From Tractidigestivibacter scatoligenes (GTDB lineage Bacteria; Actinomycetota; Coriobacteriia; Coriobacteriales; Atopobiaceae), in assembly GCF_001494635.1 (NCBI RefSeq), contig NZ_LOJF01000001.1, positions 62,001 through 126,000 on the forward strand: 64,000 nt of DNA, read 5' to 3'. A program made the position numbers and the translations under genes. A model generated the notes under the pieces. That model made no database searches, was not told the DNA's origin, and saw only the letters and a list, made by a program, of their open reading frames with translations. This document shows, one piece after another, positions 1-9,231 of the stretch (its first letter is position 1; each line of letters opens with the position of its first letter).

Positions 1-914
<914 letters not shown>

Positions 915-964
915 TCAGCGCTTTGTTCGCTCTTGTACGTTTTGTCTTATGCCCCCTATGGTTT

Positions 965-986
965 GACTTTATACATTATCTAAGTC
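965..986 (-). promoter_or_regulatory. AT-rich imperfect dyad upstream of dnaK
   Basis: An imperfect inverted repeat with GACTT and AAGTC ends surrounds a TATA-rich centre about 100 bp before dnaK. It includes TATAAA and GATAAT hexamers on the coding strand, so it may be the promoter or operator. It does not match CIRCE (TTAGCACTC-N9-GAGTGCTAA) or the HspR HAIR consensus. A role is inference only. Confidence 0.3.
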
Positions 987-1081
987 TCTTTGCATGAGAT
1001 TTTTTAACGCCATCTGGCGCAAGGGGTGGGCACGGAGCCGTGCGGCACTCCTCAATCACGCGGACGGCCGTCTCTCAGACA

Positions 1082-1149
1082 CTGTTGAGAAGGAATTCGA
1101 CGAAATCTGGCTCCTTGGGGCCACGAAACGTCGAATTCCTTCTCAACAG
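1082..1149. repeat. REPIN-like inverted repeat, family A copy 1
   Basis: Two perfect 21-nt arms (CTGTTGAGAAGGAATTCGAC plus G, and its complement) flank a 26-nt spacer. A second copy with the same arms and same spacer length, in reverse orientation, lies at 7131-7200. The long spacer and absence of a T-run argue against a simple terminator. No ORF here looks coding. Confidence 0.85.
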
Positions 1150-1217
1150 CACATGGGGGACATCCCGGGGAGGACGACCGGCGGCTGGTCGGCGGCTGGC
1201 CGGCGGCGGCCCCTCCC

Positions 1218-1320
1218 AAAAACTGCGGGTTAATTGCAGTCAGTCGGAGGTGCTGCTGAGAAAAACCGCAGGTAGATAACTCGCAGCCTTTCTCGGCACT
1301 GCAATTAAGCCGCAGTTTTT
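1218..1320. repeat. Long inverted repeat (family B) downstream of the GH3 gene
   Basis: Arms of 23 nt (AAAAACTGCGGGTTAATTGC followed by AGT at 1218-1240, complement at 1298-1320) match at 22 of 23 positions and are 57 nt apart. Only one copy was seen in the window. The 870-1466 gap holds this element, repeat A1 and a small hairpin, and nothing that looks coding. Confidence 0.75.
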
Positions 1321-1403
1321 CCGTGAGCAGGGGCAGTGGAGGTGGAGGGTGCCACAGGGCGGGACGCCCCACGCGCCACGGCGGGGTCCTGCCGCATACG
1401 AAA

Positions 1404-1437
1404 CGACGGCCGCACGCCAGAAGGCGCACGACCGTCG
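1404..1437 (-). terminator. Stem-loop after the GH3 gene
   Basis: CGACGG...CCGTCG with an inner CGCACGCC/GGCGCACG pairing forms a hairpin about 30 bp after the GH3 stop codon. On the minus strand it is followed by only a weak T stretch (CGTTTCG), so termination is probable but not certain. Confidence 0.45.
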
Positions 1438-1466
1438 CTCGAGGGGATACCAATAAAGCCAGCTAG

Positions 1467-4400
1467 CTAGTTCTTCTCGCCAGCATCCTTCTCACTAGCG
1501 GACTTATCGCCAGCGGCCTTCTCGGCAAGCTTGCGATCCAGCTTGGCCTGCTTGCGCTTGCTGCGCTTGTAGAGCTCGGGATGCTCCCGCTCGGCCTTGG
1601 TGCGCCGCACGATGAGCGCCACGCCTCCGGCCACCAGCGCGCCAACCGCAATATCAACGCCGCGCACGATTCCCCACCAGGGTGACTCCTCCGTGTGCTG
1701 CACCGAGCCAGGCACCATCCCCTGCATGGCCGAGGAGTTCACCACCGCATACGCCAGGTTGTGAATCGCCCTGCGCATGCAGACGCGCGCCGTGGGGCTG
1801 TCGTAGTCAGAGATGGACCACATGGCGGGCATGCTCATGCACAGATAGGTGTCGCAGCCAACTCGCATGGCGAGGTCGCGATGGTTGTCGCCATTCCACG
1901 TCCAGTAGTCCGAAATCACCATGCCCTCAAAGCCCCACTCCTCGCGCAGGACATCGTGGAGCAGCGCATAGTTGCAGTGGCCAATCGTGGTTCCAATGCA
2001 CGTCTGAGCTGCCATGACCGCCGTTCCGGCGCGCATGACCTTCTCGGCAACGCCACCGGAGTCATCGGACGTATAGCGCACCGTCTTCCTGGCGCCCTTC
2101 AGCGCGATCTCAAATGGGCGGAGGTACAACTCGCGCATGGTCTGCTCGTCCGCCCAGGTGCAGATGAGCCGGTCGCGTCCAGTCTCGGTGTCATTGAGCG
2201 CAAAGTGCTTGAGGTAGCAGTACATGCCCTTGTCGCCCGTGCCGGAGACTATGCGCTCCGCAAGCTTTCCGGTAAGCACGGGATCCTCGGAGTAGTACTC
2301 AAAAACGCGGCCCGAGAAGAACGAGCGGTGCAGGTTAAGACCGGGCGAGTACCAGCCGGAAATGCCATGCGCCAGTCCCTCGGTGCCAATCGCCTCGCCC
2401 ATCTGGTAGAGGAGGTCCTTGCTCCACGTAGCCGCAGCCAGGGGCGCGTATCCGTAGGAGCAGCTCTTGGTCATGTCGTAACCGCTGTCGGAGCCCTGGA
2501 CCTTGAGGCCGTTGGCTCCATCCATGTCGATGGTCGCCGGGAGGCCGATGGAATCAATTGCAGCGGTAACGTATGCGTCGCCCGAGAAGTTCCTCACGAT
2601 GTTTGCCTTGTCAGCGTCCCAGTCAATCTGGTCGAGAAGGGCATCCCACATCGGGTCGTCGTACGCGACGCCGCGCAGGTCGGAGGCCACGAGACCATTC
2701 TTGGCACCAGACGTCGGCGCCTCGGCGGCATAGACCAGGCTGCCCTCCACGTCGCCGAAGCGGGAGTCCGTCTTGGGGTCAAAGGTCACGAAGAGGTCGT
2801 GGTCCGTCGCGAACTCGTCGTCGATCGATTTGGTCGCCTCAAAGACCGGCTGCGTGCCCGACCAGTTAGCGCGCGAGAGGATTCTCGACTGTGCGCGCAT
2901 GTAGTCGCTGCTCGCCTGGAAGCGGTTGCTGGCGGCGACGTAGGCTTGGGTGGGGTCCTCGACGGGGCGGCCCTGGTCGTCGAGCACGGACTGCGCCTCG
3001 CGCTCGGAGCGACGCGTGTGCTCGGCGTCGGTGCCGTCGAACCAGAGCGTCTCGTCCTGTGTGACGGTTGCCTGGTCGATGACCGCGTGGCTGTTCTCGC
3101 GGAGGCTCACCACGTAGTCCCCGGCCTCCAGCACGTAGCAGCCCACGGTTCCGTTGGGATTCTCGTGCGTGTAGCAGTAGGAGGCCATGTCCTCACGGTC
3201 GAGCGAGAGCTCGAGCGTTTGCGACTGCCCCGGCGCCAGAAGGTCCGTCTTGGCGAAGTCGGCAAGCTGGCAGGCGGGCTTCTCGATGCCCGCCGACTGG
3301 TCGAGCTCGGTGTAGGGCGAGGTAACGTACAGCTGGACGACATCCTTGCCACTGACGTCTCCCGTGTTGGTCACCGTAACGCGCGCGACAACGCGCTCGT
3401 CGTCGGCGCTCACGGAGTCAAGCGACTGCGAGAAGGTCGTGTACGAGAGACCGAAGCCAAACGGGAACACCACCGCGTCGTCGTACGAGAAGGACGGGTC
3501 CACCAGCGCCGCCGTCTCGTAGTAGCGGTAGCCCATGTACATGCCCTCCTGGTACTCATTGAAGGTGCGCATGAACTCTCCGGAGCTGCCGTAGCCACCG
3601 GACTTGATGGGCAGGTTGTCGTAGGTGTGCGTCCCAACGCTCGCGAAGGACGGGTCGGCCGTGAAGTCGCGCGACCAGGTGTCGACGGTGCGGCCGCTGG
3701 GGTTGACGTCGCCGTCGAGAATCGTCGAGAACTCCGAGAAGCCACGCTCGCTGGGGTGCCCGTAGTGGATGATGGCGTCCACCTCGAGGTCACCGGACAT
3801 GAGGTCGCCGACCTCCATGGGCGCGGAGCCCACGATGACCACGATCACGGCACCACAGACGCGCTTCGCGGCGGCGATGGCACCCCGCTCGCTCTGCGAG
3901 AGCGCGAGGTAATGGGGCGTGCCGTCGGAGTAGGCGTCCATCTTCTGGTCCTGCCCCTCCTGGCCGGCGCGCGTCACAAACACGATGCCCGTGGCCGCAC
4001 GGTTCTCGGCAATCCCGTCGTAAATCGAGGGGTCGTACTCGTAGATGCGGCAGTCGCCGCCCAGCAGAGACCCGGCCTTGCCCGCGGGCGCCGTGCCCTC
4101 CGCTTCCTCGAGCACCTCGGGGTCGCCCGCCGCGCGCATGGCGTCGGCGGCAGAGTTGTCGATCGAGAAGGCCGAGAGGCCTTGCTCGGGCGTCACGGGG
4201 TCAACCGACCACTTGGCCGATCCACCAGGCGTAAGCTGCCCGTAGATGGGGTCGAGGTAGGCGCGCCCAAACGGCATGACCGTCGAGCCCTTTGCCAGAG
4301 GCAACACGCCGGAGTTCTTGAGCAGCACCGTGCCCTCGTCCTGAATCCTGGCCGCCACCTTGTAGGCTGCGTCCTTGGCCTGCGTCGGGTCCGGGGTCTG

Positions 4401-4529
4401 CGGCGCGGTCCTCGTCATGTCGGCGCCCGTAGACGAGCAGCCGCTCAGGGCGGTTGCTGCCACTGCGCCTGCCGCGACACTGCCGGCGGCGCCAAAGAGC
4501 TGGCGCCTCGTCATTCTCGCCTCTCTCAT
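1467..4529 (-). CDS. Domain-swapped glycoside hydrolase family 3 lipoprotein (beta-glucosidase-like)
   Basis: Predicted exo-acting GH3 glycosidase of 1020 aa, exported and membrane-attached. The N-terminus carries a Tat-like signal (TRRQLFGAAGS) ending in a lipobox LSGC. The domain order is reversed: the GH3 C-terminal alpha/beta and FnIII-like domains (about residues 50-520) come before the TIM-barrel domain (about 610-960). The same inversion is known in beta-glucosidases of Ruminococcus albus and Butyrivibrio. The barrel shows KHFALND and the nucleophile Asp in GMVISDYW. A transmembrane helix near residues 965-985 and a Lys/Glu-rich tail follow. Start 4529 is chosen for the GGGGGAGGAG ribosome site; it lies 2 nt after the upstream stop, indicating one operon. 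The sugar substrate cannot be told from sequence. Confidence 0.9.
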   Translation of the reverse strand: MREARMTRRQLFGAAGSVAAGAVAATALSGCSSTGADMTRTAPQTPDPTQAKDAAYKVAARIQDEGTVLLKNSGVLPLAKGSTVMPFGRAYLDPIYGQLTPGGSAKWSVDPVTPEQGLSAFSIDNSAADAMRAAGDPEVLEEAEGTAPAGKAGSLLGGDCRIYEYDPSIYDGIAENRAATGIVFVTRAGQEGQDQKMDAYSDGTPHYLALSQSERGAIAAAKRVCGAVIVVIVGSAPMEVGDLMSGDLEVDAIIHYGHPSERGFSEFSTILDGDVNPSGRTVDTWSRDFTADPSFASVGTHTYDNLPIKSGGYGSSGEFMRTFNEYQEGMYMGYRYYETAALVDPSFSYDDAVVFPFGFGLSYTTFSQSLDSVSADDERVVARVTVTNTGDVSGKDVVQLYVTSPYTELDQSAGIEKPACQLADFAKTDLLAPGQSQTLELSLDREDMASYCYTHENPNGTVGCYVLEAGDYVVSLRENSHAVIDQATVTQDETLWFDGTDAEHTRRSEREAQSVLDDQGRPVEDPTQAYVAASNRFQASSDYMRAQSRILSRANWSGTQPVFEATKSIDDEFATDHDLFVTFDPKTDSRFGDVEGSLVYAAEAPTSGAKNGLVASDLRGVAYDDPMWDALLDQIDWDADKANIVRNFSGDAYVTAAIDSIGLPATIDMDGANGLKVQGSDSGYDMTKSCSYGYAPLAAATWSKDLLYQMGEAIGTEGLAHGISGWYSPGLNLHRSFFSGRVFEYYSEDPVLTGKLAERIVSGTGDKGMYCYLKHFALNDTETGRDRLICTWADEQTMRELYLRPFEIALKGARKTVRYTSDDSGGVAEKVMRAGTAVMAAQTCIGTTIGHCNYALLHDVLREEWGFEGMVISDYWTWNGDNHRDLAMRVGCDTYLCMSMPAMWSISDYDSPTARVCMRRAIHNLAYAVVNSSAMQGMVPGSVQHTEESPWWGIVRGVDIAVGALVAGGVALIVRRTKAEREHPELYKRSKRKQAKLDRKLAEKAAGDKSASEKDAGEKN

Positions 4530-4531
4530 GG

Positions 4532-4801
4532 CTACTCCTCCCCCTGGGTTACTTGCGGTACGTAGTAATTGGAGTCCCACGACGTCTTGTCGCTGGGCGT
4601 CTCCACGTAGGTCTCGCCTTTGCCCAGGTAGGTGTCGAGCGTGGACCCAAGCAGGGTACCCGCCGCGGTGACAAGAATGGCGACGAGCGCCAAGATCACC
4701 ATGGGGATGATGAGCAGAACCCTGAACTTTGTGTTTGACATCTTGAGCTTTGCAGCCCCCTCGGCTGCAGGCGCTGTCTGCGCCCCTGCTTTGCGTGACA
4801 T
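4532..4801 (-). CDS. Small membrane protein encoded upstream of the GH3 glycosidase
   Basis: An 89-aa protein with a basic N-terminal stretch, one hydrophobic helix (about residues 25-50, FRVLLIIPMVILALVAILV) and a short polar outer tail. Start 4801 is chosen for the GGGGAGG ribosome site 7 nt upstream; a longer reading to 4909 lacks support. It ends 2 nt before the GH3 start, so the two are co-transcribed and probably translationally coupled. I do not recognise the family. It could be an accessory or anchor partner of the glycosidase (inference). Confidence 0.75.
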   Translation of the reverse strand: MSRKAGAQTAPAAEGAAKLKMSNTKFRVLLIIPMVILALVAILVTAAGTLLGSTLDTYLGKGETYVETPSDKTSWDSNYYVPQVTQGEE

Positions 4802-4818
4802 TGAGCCTCCCCTTCTTG

Positions 4819-4878
4819 CCCGTCCCCTCGGACGGGCCCTGACAAGCGCAGGGTATTCCGCAACATGCCGTTTTGCGG
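4819..4878. promoter_or_regulatory. Divergent intergenic region with hairpin and CCGCAA-N9-TTGCGG dyad
   Basis: The gap between the glycosidase operon (minus) and the LytTR regulator (plus) holds a hairpin GCCCGTCC-CCTC-GGACGGGC (4819-4838) in the leader of the small membrane gene, and a dyad CCGCAA-N9-TTGCGG (4858-4878). Its position makes the dyad a candidate operator for the adjacent regulator; binding is not shown by sequence. Confidence 0.35.
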
Positions 4879-4985
4879 TAGGCGGCACATTTGGTGAGTC
4901 AGGTGACAAAACCGGGAGTCAAGCGCCAGTGGCGGGCCTTGGAAGTCATCCCCCTGCGTTAAGATTCCTGCAGGGAGGGGATTTC

Positions 4986-5690
4986 GTGTATCGGATTCTC
5001 ATTGTCGAGGACGAGCCAGACGCCGCCGCAGCATTGCGCGACGCCATCAGGCGCTATGGCGACGAGCACGCTGAGCAGTTCCAGGTTGGCTGGATGAGAA
5101 ATACCATCGACCTCGACGAGCCCGCCTTCGACCTCATCTTCATGGACATCGACCTCGGCGTCGAGAATGGCATGGATGCCGCAAGGGAGATACGCGAGTT
5201 TGACCGCTCGACGCCCATCATCTTTGTCACCAACCTCGCCCAGTATGCCGTTCAGGGATATGAGGTAAACGCCCTGGATTTCATTGTGAAGCCCTTCACG
5301 TACGGGAGCTTCTCGCTGCGGATGGACCGCGCCATGGAGGTCCTGCGCAGGCAGGAGGGCCGTTCGATTTCCGTCCAGACGAGAGACGGACTGCGAATCT
5401 TTCCCGCATCCAGCCTGGTGAGCGTCTGGATGCGTGGTCACGACGTTAACTACGGACTCTCCGACGGCAGCGTGGTAACGGCACGCGGGAGCATGAAGGA
5501 GACAGAAGAGAGACTCGGCGGAACCCCGTTCCTCAGGATCTCCTCCGGCTGCATCATCAACATGTCACACGTTCGCGGGGTGAAAGACACCGCGGTCACG
5601 CTATCCGACGGCAGCGTGAGCTATATAAGCCGTGCCAACAAAAAGCGCTGCCTGGCGCAGATTTCGCGCTTCTTGGGTGGTGGCGCATGA
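4986..5690 (+). CDS. LytTR-family response regulator
   Basis: A 234-aa cytosolic response regulator of the AgrA/LytR class. An N-terminal receiver domain (about 1-120) has the acidic pair in VEDEPD, the phospho-acceptor Asp in LIFMDIDLG, the T/S position in FVTN and Lys in VKPF. A C-terminal LytTR DNA-binding domain (about 135-230) ends in the typical INMSHVRGV and SRANKKR segments. GTG 4986 is chosen because GGGAGGGG sits 5-6 nt upstream and the receiver fold begins there. Its TGA overlaps the ATG of the histidine kinase by 4 nt. It is divergent from the GH3 operon, which is its most obvious nearby target (inference). Confidence 0.93.
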   Translation: MYRILIVEDEPDAAAALRDAIRRYGDEHAEQFQVGWMRNTIDLDEPAFDLIFMDIDLGVENGMDAAREIREFDRSTPIIFVTNLAQYAVQGYEVNALDFIVKPFTYGSFSLRMDRAMEVLRRQEGRSISVQTRDGLRIFPASSLVSVWMRGHDVNYGLSDGSVVTARGSMKETEERLGGTPFLRISSGCIINMSHVRGVKDTAVTLSDGSVSYISRANKKRCLAQISRFLGGGA

Positions 5691-7072
5691 TGGCGGAGCC
5701 AGCGGGCCCTCTGGCCTTTCTCTACTACGAGGTTGCGCTGATTCTCCAAACGTTCGAGGTCATTGTGCCCGTTATCATGCTCGCCTCTGCCAGGCCACGG
5801 AGAGAACGCCTGGGCGTACGGGGTGTCCTTTCCATCGCTGGGTCTGGGGCCGCGATATTCGTGGCATGCCCGCTCGTCTTTCTTGCGGTGACGGGCGGAA
5901 GCGTTCCCGTCGGGGGAGCCTCCTACTCGCTCTTCAGCTCCATTGTAATCTTGGTATCGCTGGTGCCGCTTGTCATGGCCATCTTCGAGGCCTCGGCCTG
6001 GCAGGCGCTCTTCTGCGTCGGCGCGGGCTACACCATACAAAACTTGGCATCGGGTACGACGGAGTTTGTGTGGCTGCTCATTAGGCAGGCACGCGGCATT
6101 CCCGGAAGCGTCACCATGCAGCAGGCCATTGCAACAATGGACGCGCTCATAGCGACCATCGTGACCGTCGTCCCCCTGCTGCTGGTCTACACGATCTCCT
6201 ATTTCGCGTTTATCCGACCCGCCCGACGGGAGGGACTGGGCAGCATCGAAGACCATGGGATGGCCGAGGTTCTCCTGCTGGTTATTCTCGTCGTAATTAC
6301 GTTCGACGTGCTCATCAAAGAGCTATCGAGAACGGCAGACTTCCCGATGCTCTTTGGCCTGCGTGCGGTACACGGAACCGTATGCGCCTTTGTTCTCTTC
6401 GTACAGTCGGTGATGCTGAGAAGGCGCGGACTGGAGATTGAGCTTTCGGAGAACCGACGGATTGCCGCCGAGCGCGAGCGGCAGTACCAGCTCTCTCGCG
6501 CAAACATCGACGCCATTAACGTGAAGTGCCACGACATACGTCACCAAATTCACCGCGCCGTGGCTGGCAGCGGTGTCATCGATCCCGAGTTCCTTACGAG
6601 CGTCGAGCAGGAAGTGGCCGTCTACGATTCACAGGCCAAGACGGGAAACGAGGCGCTGGACACAATCCTCACCGAGAAGGGCCTGCTTTGCGAGCGCGAG
6701 GGCATCTCGCTGAGTGTCATCGCCGACGGGCATGCGCTTGATGCGCTTGCGCCCCACGAAGTCTATTCGTTCTTTGGCAACGCGCTGGACAATGCCATAG
6801 ACGCCGTTCGCGCACTCGATGATTCCGGGCAGCGCAGCATCTCCCTCACCGTTAGGCGCGTGGGCCAGCTTGCGACGATTCACGTTGAGAACTACTTCGC
6901 CGGGGACACAAGCTTTTCCGGAGGACTGCCGCAGACGAGCAAGAATGACACGTCACGACACGGGTTTGGCACGCGCTCGATGCGTGAGATAGTGGAGAGA
7001 CACGGCGGGACGTTGACGTTTGGGCAACGCGATCGCACCTTTACGGTAGATGCCATGATTCCTGTGCCGTAG
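5687..7072 (+). CDS. GHKL-domain sensor histidine kinase (AgrC/NatK-like)
   Basis: A 461-aa membrane kinase, partner of the preceding LytTR regulator (4-nt overlap, ATGA). About six hydrophobic helices fill residues 10-250, followed by a dimerisation helix with the phospho-acceptor His in KCHDIRHQIH, and an ATPase domain with the N-box FFGNALDNAID and a HGFGTRSMREIVERHGG glycine-rich lid. This layout is typical of peptide- or membrane-signal sensors of the AgrC type. No peptide-precursor gene is visible nearby. Start 5687 (ATG) is directly followed by a second ATG at 5690; either may be used. Confidence 0.92.
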   Translation: MMAEPAGPLAFLYYEVALILQTFEVIVPVIMLASARPRRERLGVRGVLSIAGSGAAIFVACPLVFLAVTGGSVPVGGASYSLFSSIVILVSLVPLVMAIFEASAWQALFCVGAGYTIQNLASGTTEFVWLLIRQARGIPGSVTMQQAIATMDALIATIVTVVPLLLVYTISYFAFIRPARREGLGSIEDHGMAEVLLLVILVVITFDVLIKELSRTADFPMLFGLRAVHGTVCAFVLFVQSVMLRRRGLEIELSENRRIAAERERQYQLSRANIDAINVKCHDIRHQIHRAVAGSGVIDPEFLTSVEQEVAVYDSQAKTGNEALDTILTEKGLLCEREGISLSVIADGHALDALAPHEVYSFFGNALDNAIDAVRALDDSGQRSISLTVRRVGQLATIHVENYFAGDTSFSGGLPQTSKNDTSRHGFGTRSMREIVERHGGTLTFGQRDRTFTVDAMIPVP

Positions 7073-7130
7073 GATCCACTTTCCGAGGAGCGGCAGGCCC
7101 TCCGGGTGCACGTCGGGGTTGCGTGCCGAT

Positions 7131-7200
7131 GCTGCTGAGAAGGAATTCGACGTTTTACGGCCCCAGGGACCAGGCTTTCGTCGAATTCCTTCTCAACAGC
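7131..7200. repeat. REPIN-like inverted repeat, family A copy 2
   Basis: 22-nt arms (GCTGCTGAGAAGGAATTCGA plus CG, and CGTCGAATTCCTTCTCAACA plus GC, one mismatch) flank a 26-nt spacer. Arms and spacer match copy 1 at 1082-1149 in the opposite orientation. It lies between the histidine kinase and yfcE genes, both on the plus strand. Confidence 0.85.
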
Positions 7201-7307
7201 GCATGGGGCGGCCAGTGAACAGCACGGGGACAACGCAGAGCGAAACCTCCCCCGCGTCACGCTCCGCGCCTACAATCTAGAGGCAAACCCAACCACGGGA
7301 GGTACCC

Positions 7308-7868
7308 ATGAAGCTTCTCATCGCATCCGACATCCACGGCGCCGCCGACTGGTGCGCGCGACTCATGGACGCCATCGACGCCGAGAACCCGGACCGCGTG
7401 GTTCTTCTCGGCGACCTGCTCTATCACGGGCCGAGAAATGACCTCCCCCAAGACTACGCCCCCAAAAAGGTGATTGGCATGCTCAACGGCATTGCCGAGA
7501 AGGTCATCGCCGTGCGTGGCAACTGCGAGGCAGAGGTCGACCAGATGGTGCTCGACTTTCCCTGCATGGCCGAGTACAACGTCCTGCTTGACCCCGACGC
7601 CAACTACGGCGCGGGAATGACCATCTTCCTCACGCACGGGCACGTATGGGGACCGGGAATCCACAATTCCGTCGACGCGTGGCCCGAGCTGCCGCAGGGT
7701 TCGGCGCTGGTATATGGGCACACGCATAAAAAGGTCAACCAGCTAAGTGACTCCCATCCTGGAATCACCGTGTTCAACCCCGGCTCGGTTGGCATCCCCA
7801 AGGACGGGACGCACAGCTACGGCATCTACGAGAACGGCCACTTCGAGTTCCGCGTGTGGGACGAGTAG
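7308..7868 (+). CDS. yfcE: YfcE/MJ0936-type metallophosphodiesterase
   Basis: A 186-aa calcineurin-like phosphodiesterase; family members hydrolyse model phosphodiesters with two bound metals, and the cellular substrate is unsettled. The metal-binding motifs are DIHG (about residue 9), GDLLYHGPRN (about 36), GNCE (about 67), THGH (about 109) and GHTH (about 137). The length matches E. coli YfcE. GGGAGGTACCC precedes ATG 7308. It is a single gene followed by a strong terminator. Confidence 0.93.
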   Translation: MKLLIASDIHGAADWCARLMDAIDAENPDRVVLLGDLLYHGPRNDLPQDYAPKKVIGMLNGIAEKVIAVRGNCEAEVDQMVLDFPCMAEYNVLLDPDANYGAGMTIFLTHGHVWGPGIHNSVDAWPELPQGSALVYGHTHKKVNQLSDSHPGITVFNPGSVGIPKDGTHSYGIYENGHFEFRVWDE

Positions 7869-7884
7869 GACAAGCACAAAGACA

Positions 7885-7926
7885 GCCGGGGCCCGCGACG
7901 TGTGCCGCAGACCCCGGCCGCTTTTT
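7885..7926 (+). terminator. Rho-independent terminator of yfcE
   Basis: GCCGGGG and CCCCGGC arms with an inner CGC/CGC pairing are followed by CGCTTTTTGG on the plus strand, just after the yfcE stop. Confidence 0.8.
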
Positions 7927-7952
7927 GGTGCCTCATGCCGAGAAGTGCTTCG

Positions 7953-8258
7953 CTAAGGCTCCTTGTAGGCGATGAGCAGGCTAGATGCCAACCACGCGAG
8001 GGTCGCAATCGTGGCAACACCAACCGCGATGTAGAAGAGCGCCATTGCTGCCTGCGCATTTGTGACGGCACTCTCATAGGTAGACGTTAAGGAATAACTG
8101 GTTATCGCACTAGCAGAGGCGTCGGACAGCGTCCTTGATGCTTTGTCGAGGAGCGACGCATACACCATCCCAAGCACACCAGATGCCACCAGCGAGCCAA
8201 TGGACACCTTCTTGGCAGTGCCATGCCATTCAGCGAGCTTTGACTTTGCTTCTGCCAT
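7953..8258 (-). CDS. Small two-helix membrane protein, unknown function
   Basis: A 101-aa protein with a charged start, a hydrophobic stretch at about residues 19-38 (VSIGSLVASGVLGMVYASLL), a Ser/Thr-rich middle and a second helix at about 70-96. AAAGGAAC precedes ATG 8258. It ends just beyond the yfcE terminator and lies 47 bp downstream of the next minus-strand gene, so the two probably share a transcript. I do not recognise a family. Confidence 0.75.
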   Translation of the reverse strand: MAEAKSKLAEWHGTAKKVSIGSLVASGVLGMVYASLLDKASRTLSDASASAITSYSLTSTYESAVTNAQAAMALFYIAVGVATIATLAWLASSLLIAYKEP

Positions 8259-8305
8259 TGTGAGTTCCTTTCATTGGGAGCAAGCGACCCAAATCGGCAC
8301 GAGAG

Positions 8306-9121
8306 CTACTTCGCGGAGTAGTAGTCATCGCCAATCTGGAATGCCTGGACCTCAGCCTTGACCTGCGCGGCATCCGTGGTGGCAGGGGCATCAAACACGG
8401 CGTTCTCACCTGCAGCCCATGAGCTCGCACTAACGTACGTCTCGTCCACACGCGTACCCGATTCGTCGTAAAAGCCAAAGATAACGCTTACATTGCTTAG
8501 ATTCTGGTCAGTCGCATTGGCAATCGTGGCGGTGTACTCGTACATGCCATAGCCTTTGTCGGTCTTGTCGAAGCTAGCCCCGTCGAAGAGCGCTTGGACC
8601 TTGTCGACCATCTGCTGCTGTGGGGTTTCGACGTTCTCGTCCAGCTGGTCTGCGACCATACCGGGAATGGCAACGTCCACTCCAAGGGCTGACGTGTAGT
8701 GATATTGACCGGTGCAGGTGCCGTAGACACCAAGCGCCTGGCCCTCCTGAAGGTGATTGTCCCCAAGCACTGAGTTGTCAATCTTTACGTACACCATGTC
8801 GTCGTAGCCGGACACGTCGGTAGCAAGGCGAACGTCTGTCTCGTTGCTGCCCTCAATGACCTGAGCAACGCTACCCACAAAATAGAGTTTCTGATTCTTG
8901 TAGTCATCGGGGGTCTTGGCGACCTTGGCATAGTCTACCTGCTGATAGTTTGCCGGATCAAACGGCTCGGAGGATGGCTTCGAGGAGTTGCCGCCGAGGG
9001 CTGCCATCACAATGATTACCGCCAGTATCACAAGAATGACAGCGAGGACCTTCTTGCCGCGATGCTTCTTTGGCGTCTTGTCCTCGTTCTTCTCCTGGGT
9101 GGCGTCATCATTCCGCTTCAT
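8306..9121 (-). CDS. Membrane-anchored protein with OB-fold-like and FxLYD-like domains
   Basis: A 271-aa envelope protein. A Lys-rich cytosolic N-terminus is followed by one helix (about 24-43), a Ser/Pro linker, an OB-fold-like region (about 55-150, YKNQKLYFVGSVAQV...ALGVYGTCTG) and a C-terminal beta domain (about 175-270) with the pattern of FxLYD domains (YTATIANATDQNLSNVSVIF). Such proteins are common surface proteins of Actinobacteria and Firmicutes without known activity. GGAGGAATCC precedes ATG 9121. Domain names are from pattern recognition, not a search. Confidence 0.8.
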   Translation of the reverse strand: MKRNDDATQEKNEDKTPKKHRGKKVLAVILVILAVIIVMAALGGNSSKPSSEPFDPANYQQVDYAKVAKTPDDYKNQKLYFVGSVAQVIEGSNETDVRLATDVSGYDDMVYVKIDNSVLGDNHLQEGQALGVYGTCTGQYHYTSALGVDVAIPGMVADQLDENVETPQQQMVDKVQALFDGASFDKTDKGYGMYEYTATIANATDQNLSNVSVIFGFYDESGTRVDETYVSASSWAAGENAVFDAPATTDAAQVKAEVQAFQIGDDYYSAK

Positions 9122-9215
9122 ATGGATTCCTCCTTCTGCGTCGGAGCCCCCTCCACAAGGCCAGGTTCGTTGTCGGGAGCTGAATGCATCCTAGAAGGGC
9201 ACCACGGCTTCTTCA

Positions 9216-9230
9216 TTAGCTCCCAGCTAA
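9216..9230. promoter_or_regulatory. TTAGC-N5-GCTAA dyad, site 1
   Basis: TTAGCTCCCAGCTAA lies directly after the stop of the HTH gene and upstream of the FxLYD gene. The same dyad, with the same leading TTCA, occurs upstream of the HTH gene at 9719-9733. The pair of sites is a candidate operator for that HTH protein. Confidence 0.45.
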
Positions 9231-9231
9231 A

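Noticed and set aside
1695-4565. 956-codon open frame antisense to the GH3 gene
   Set aside because: Open only because of the GC-rich codon pattern of the true gene; the product is low-complexity Val/Arg/His/Gly with no domain.
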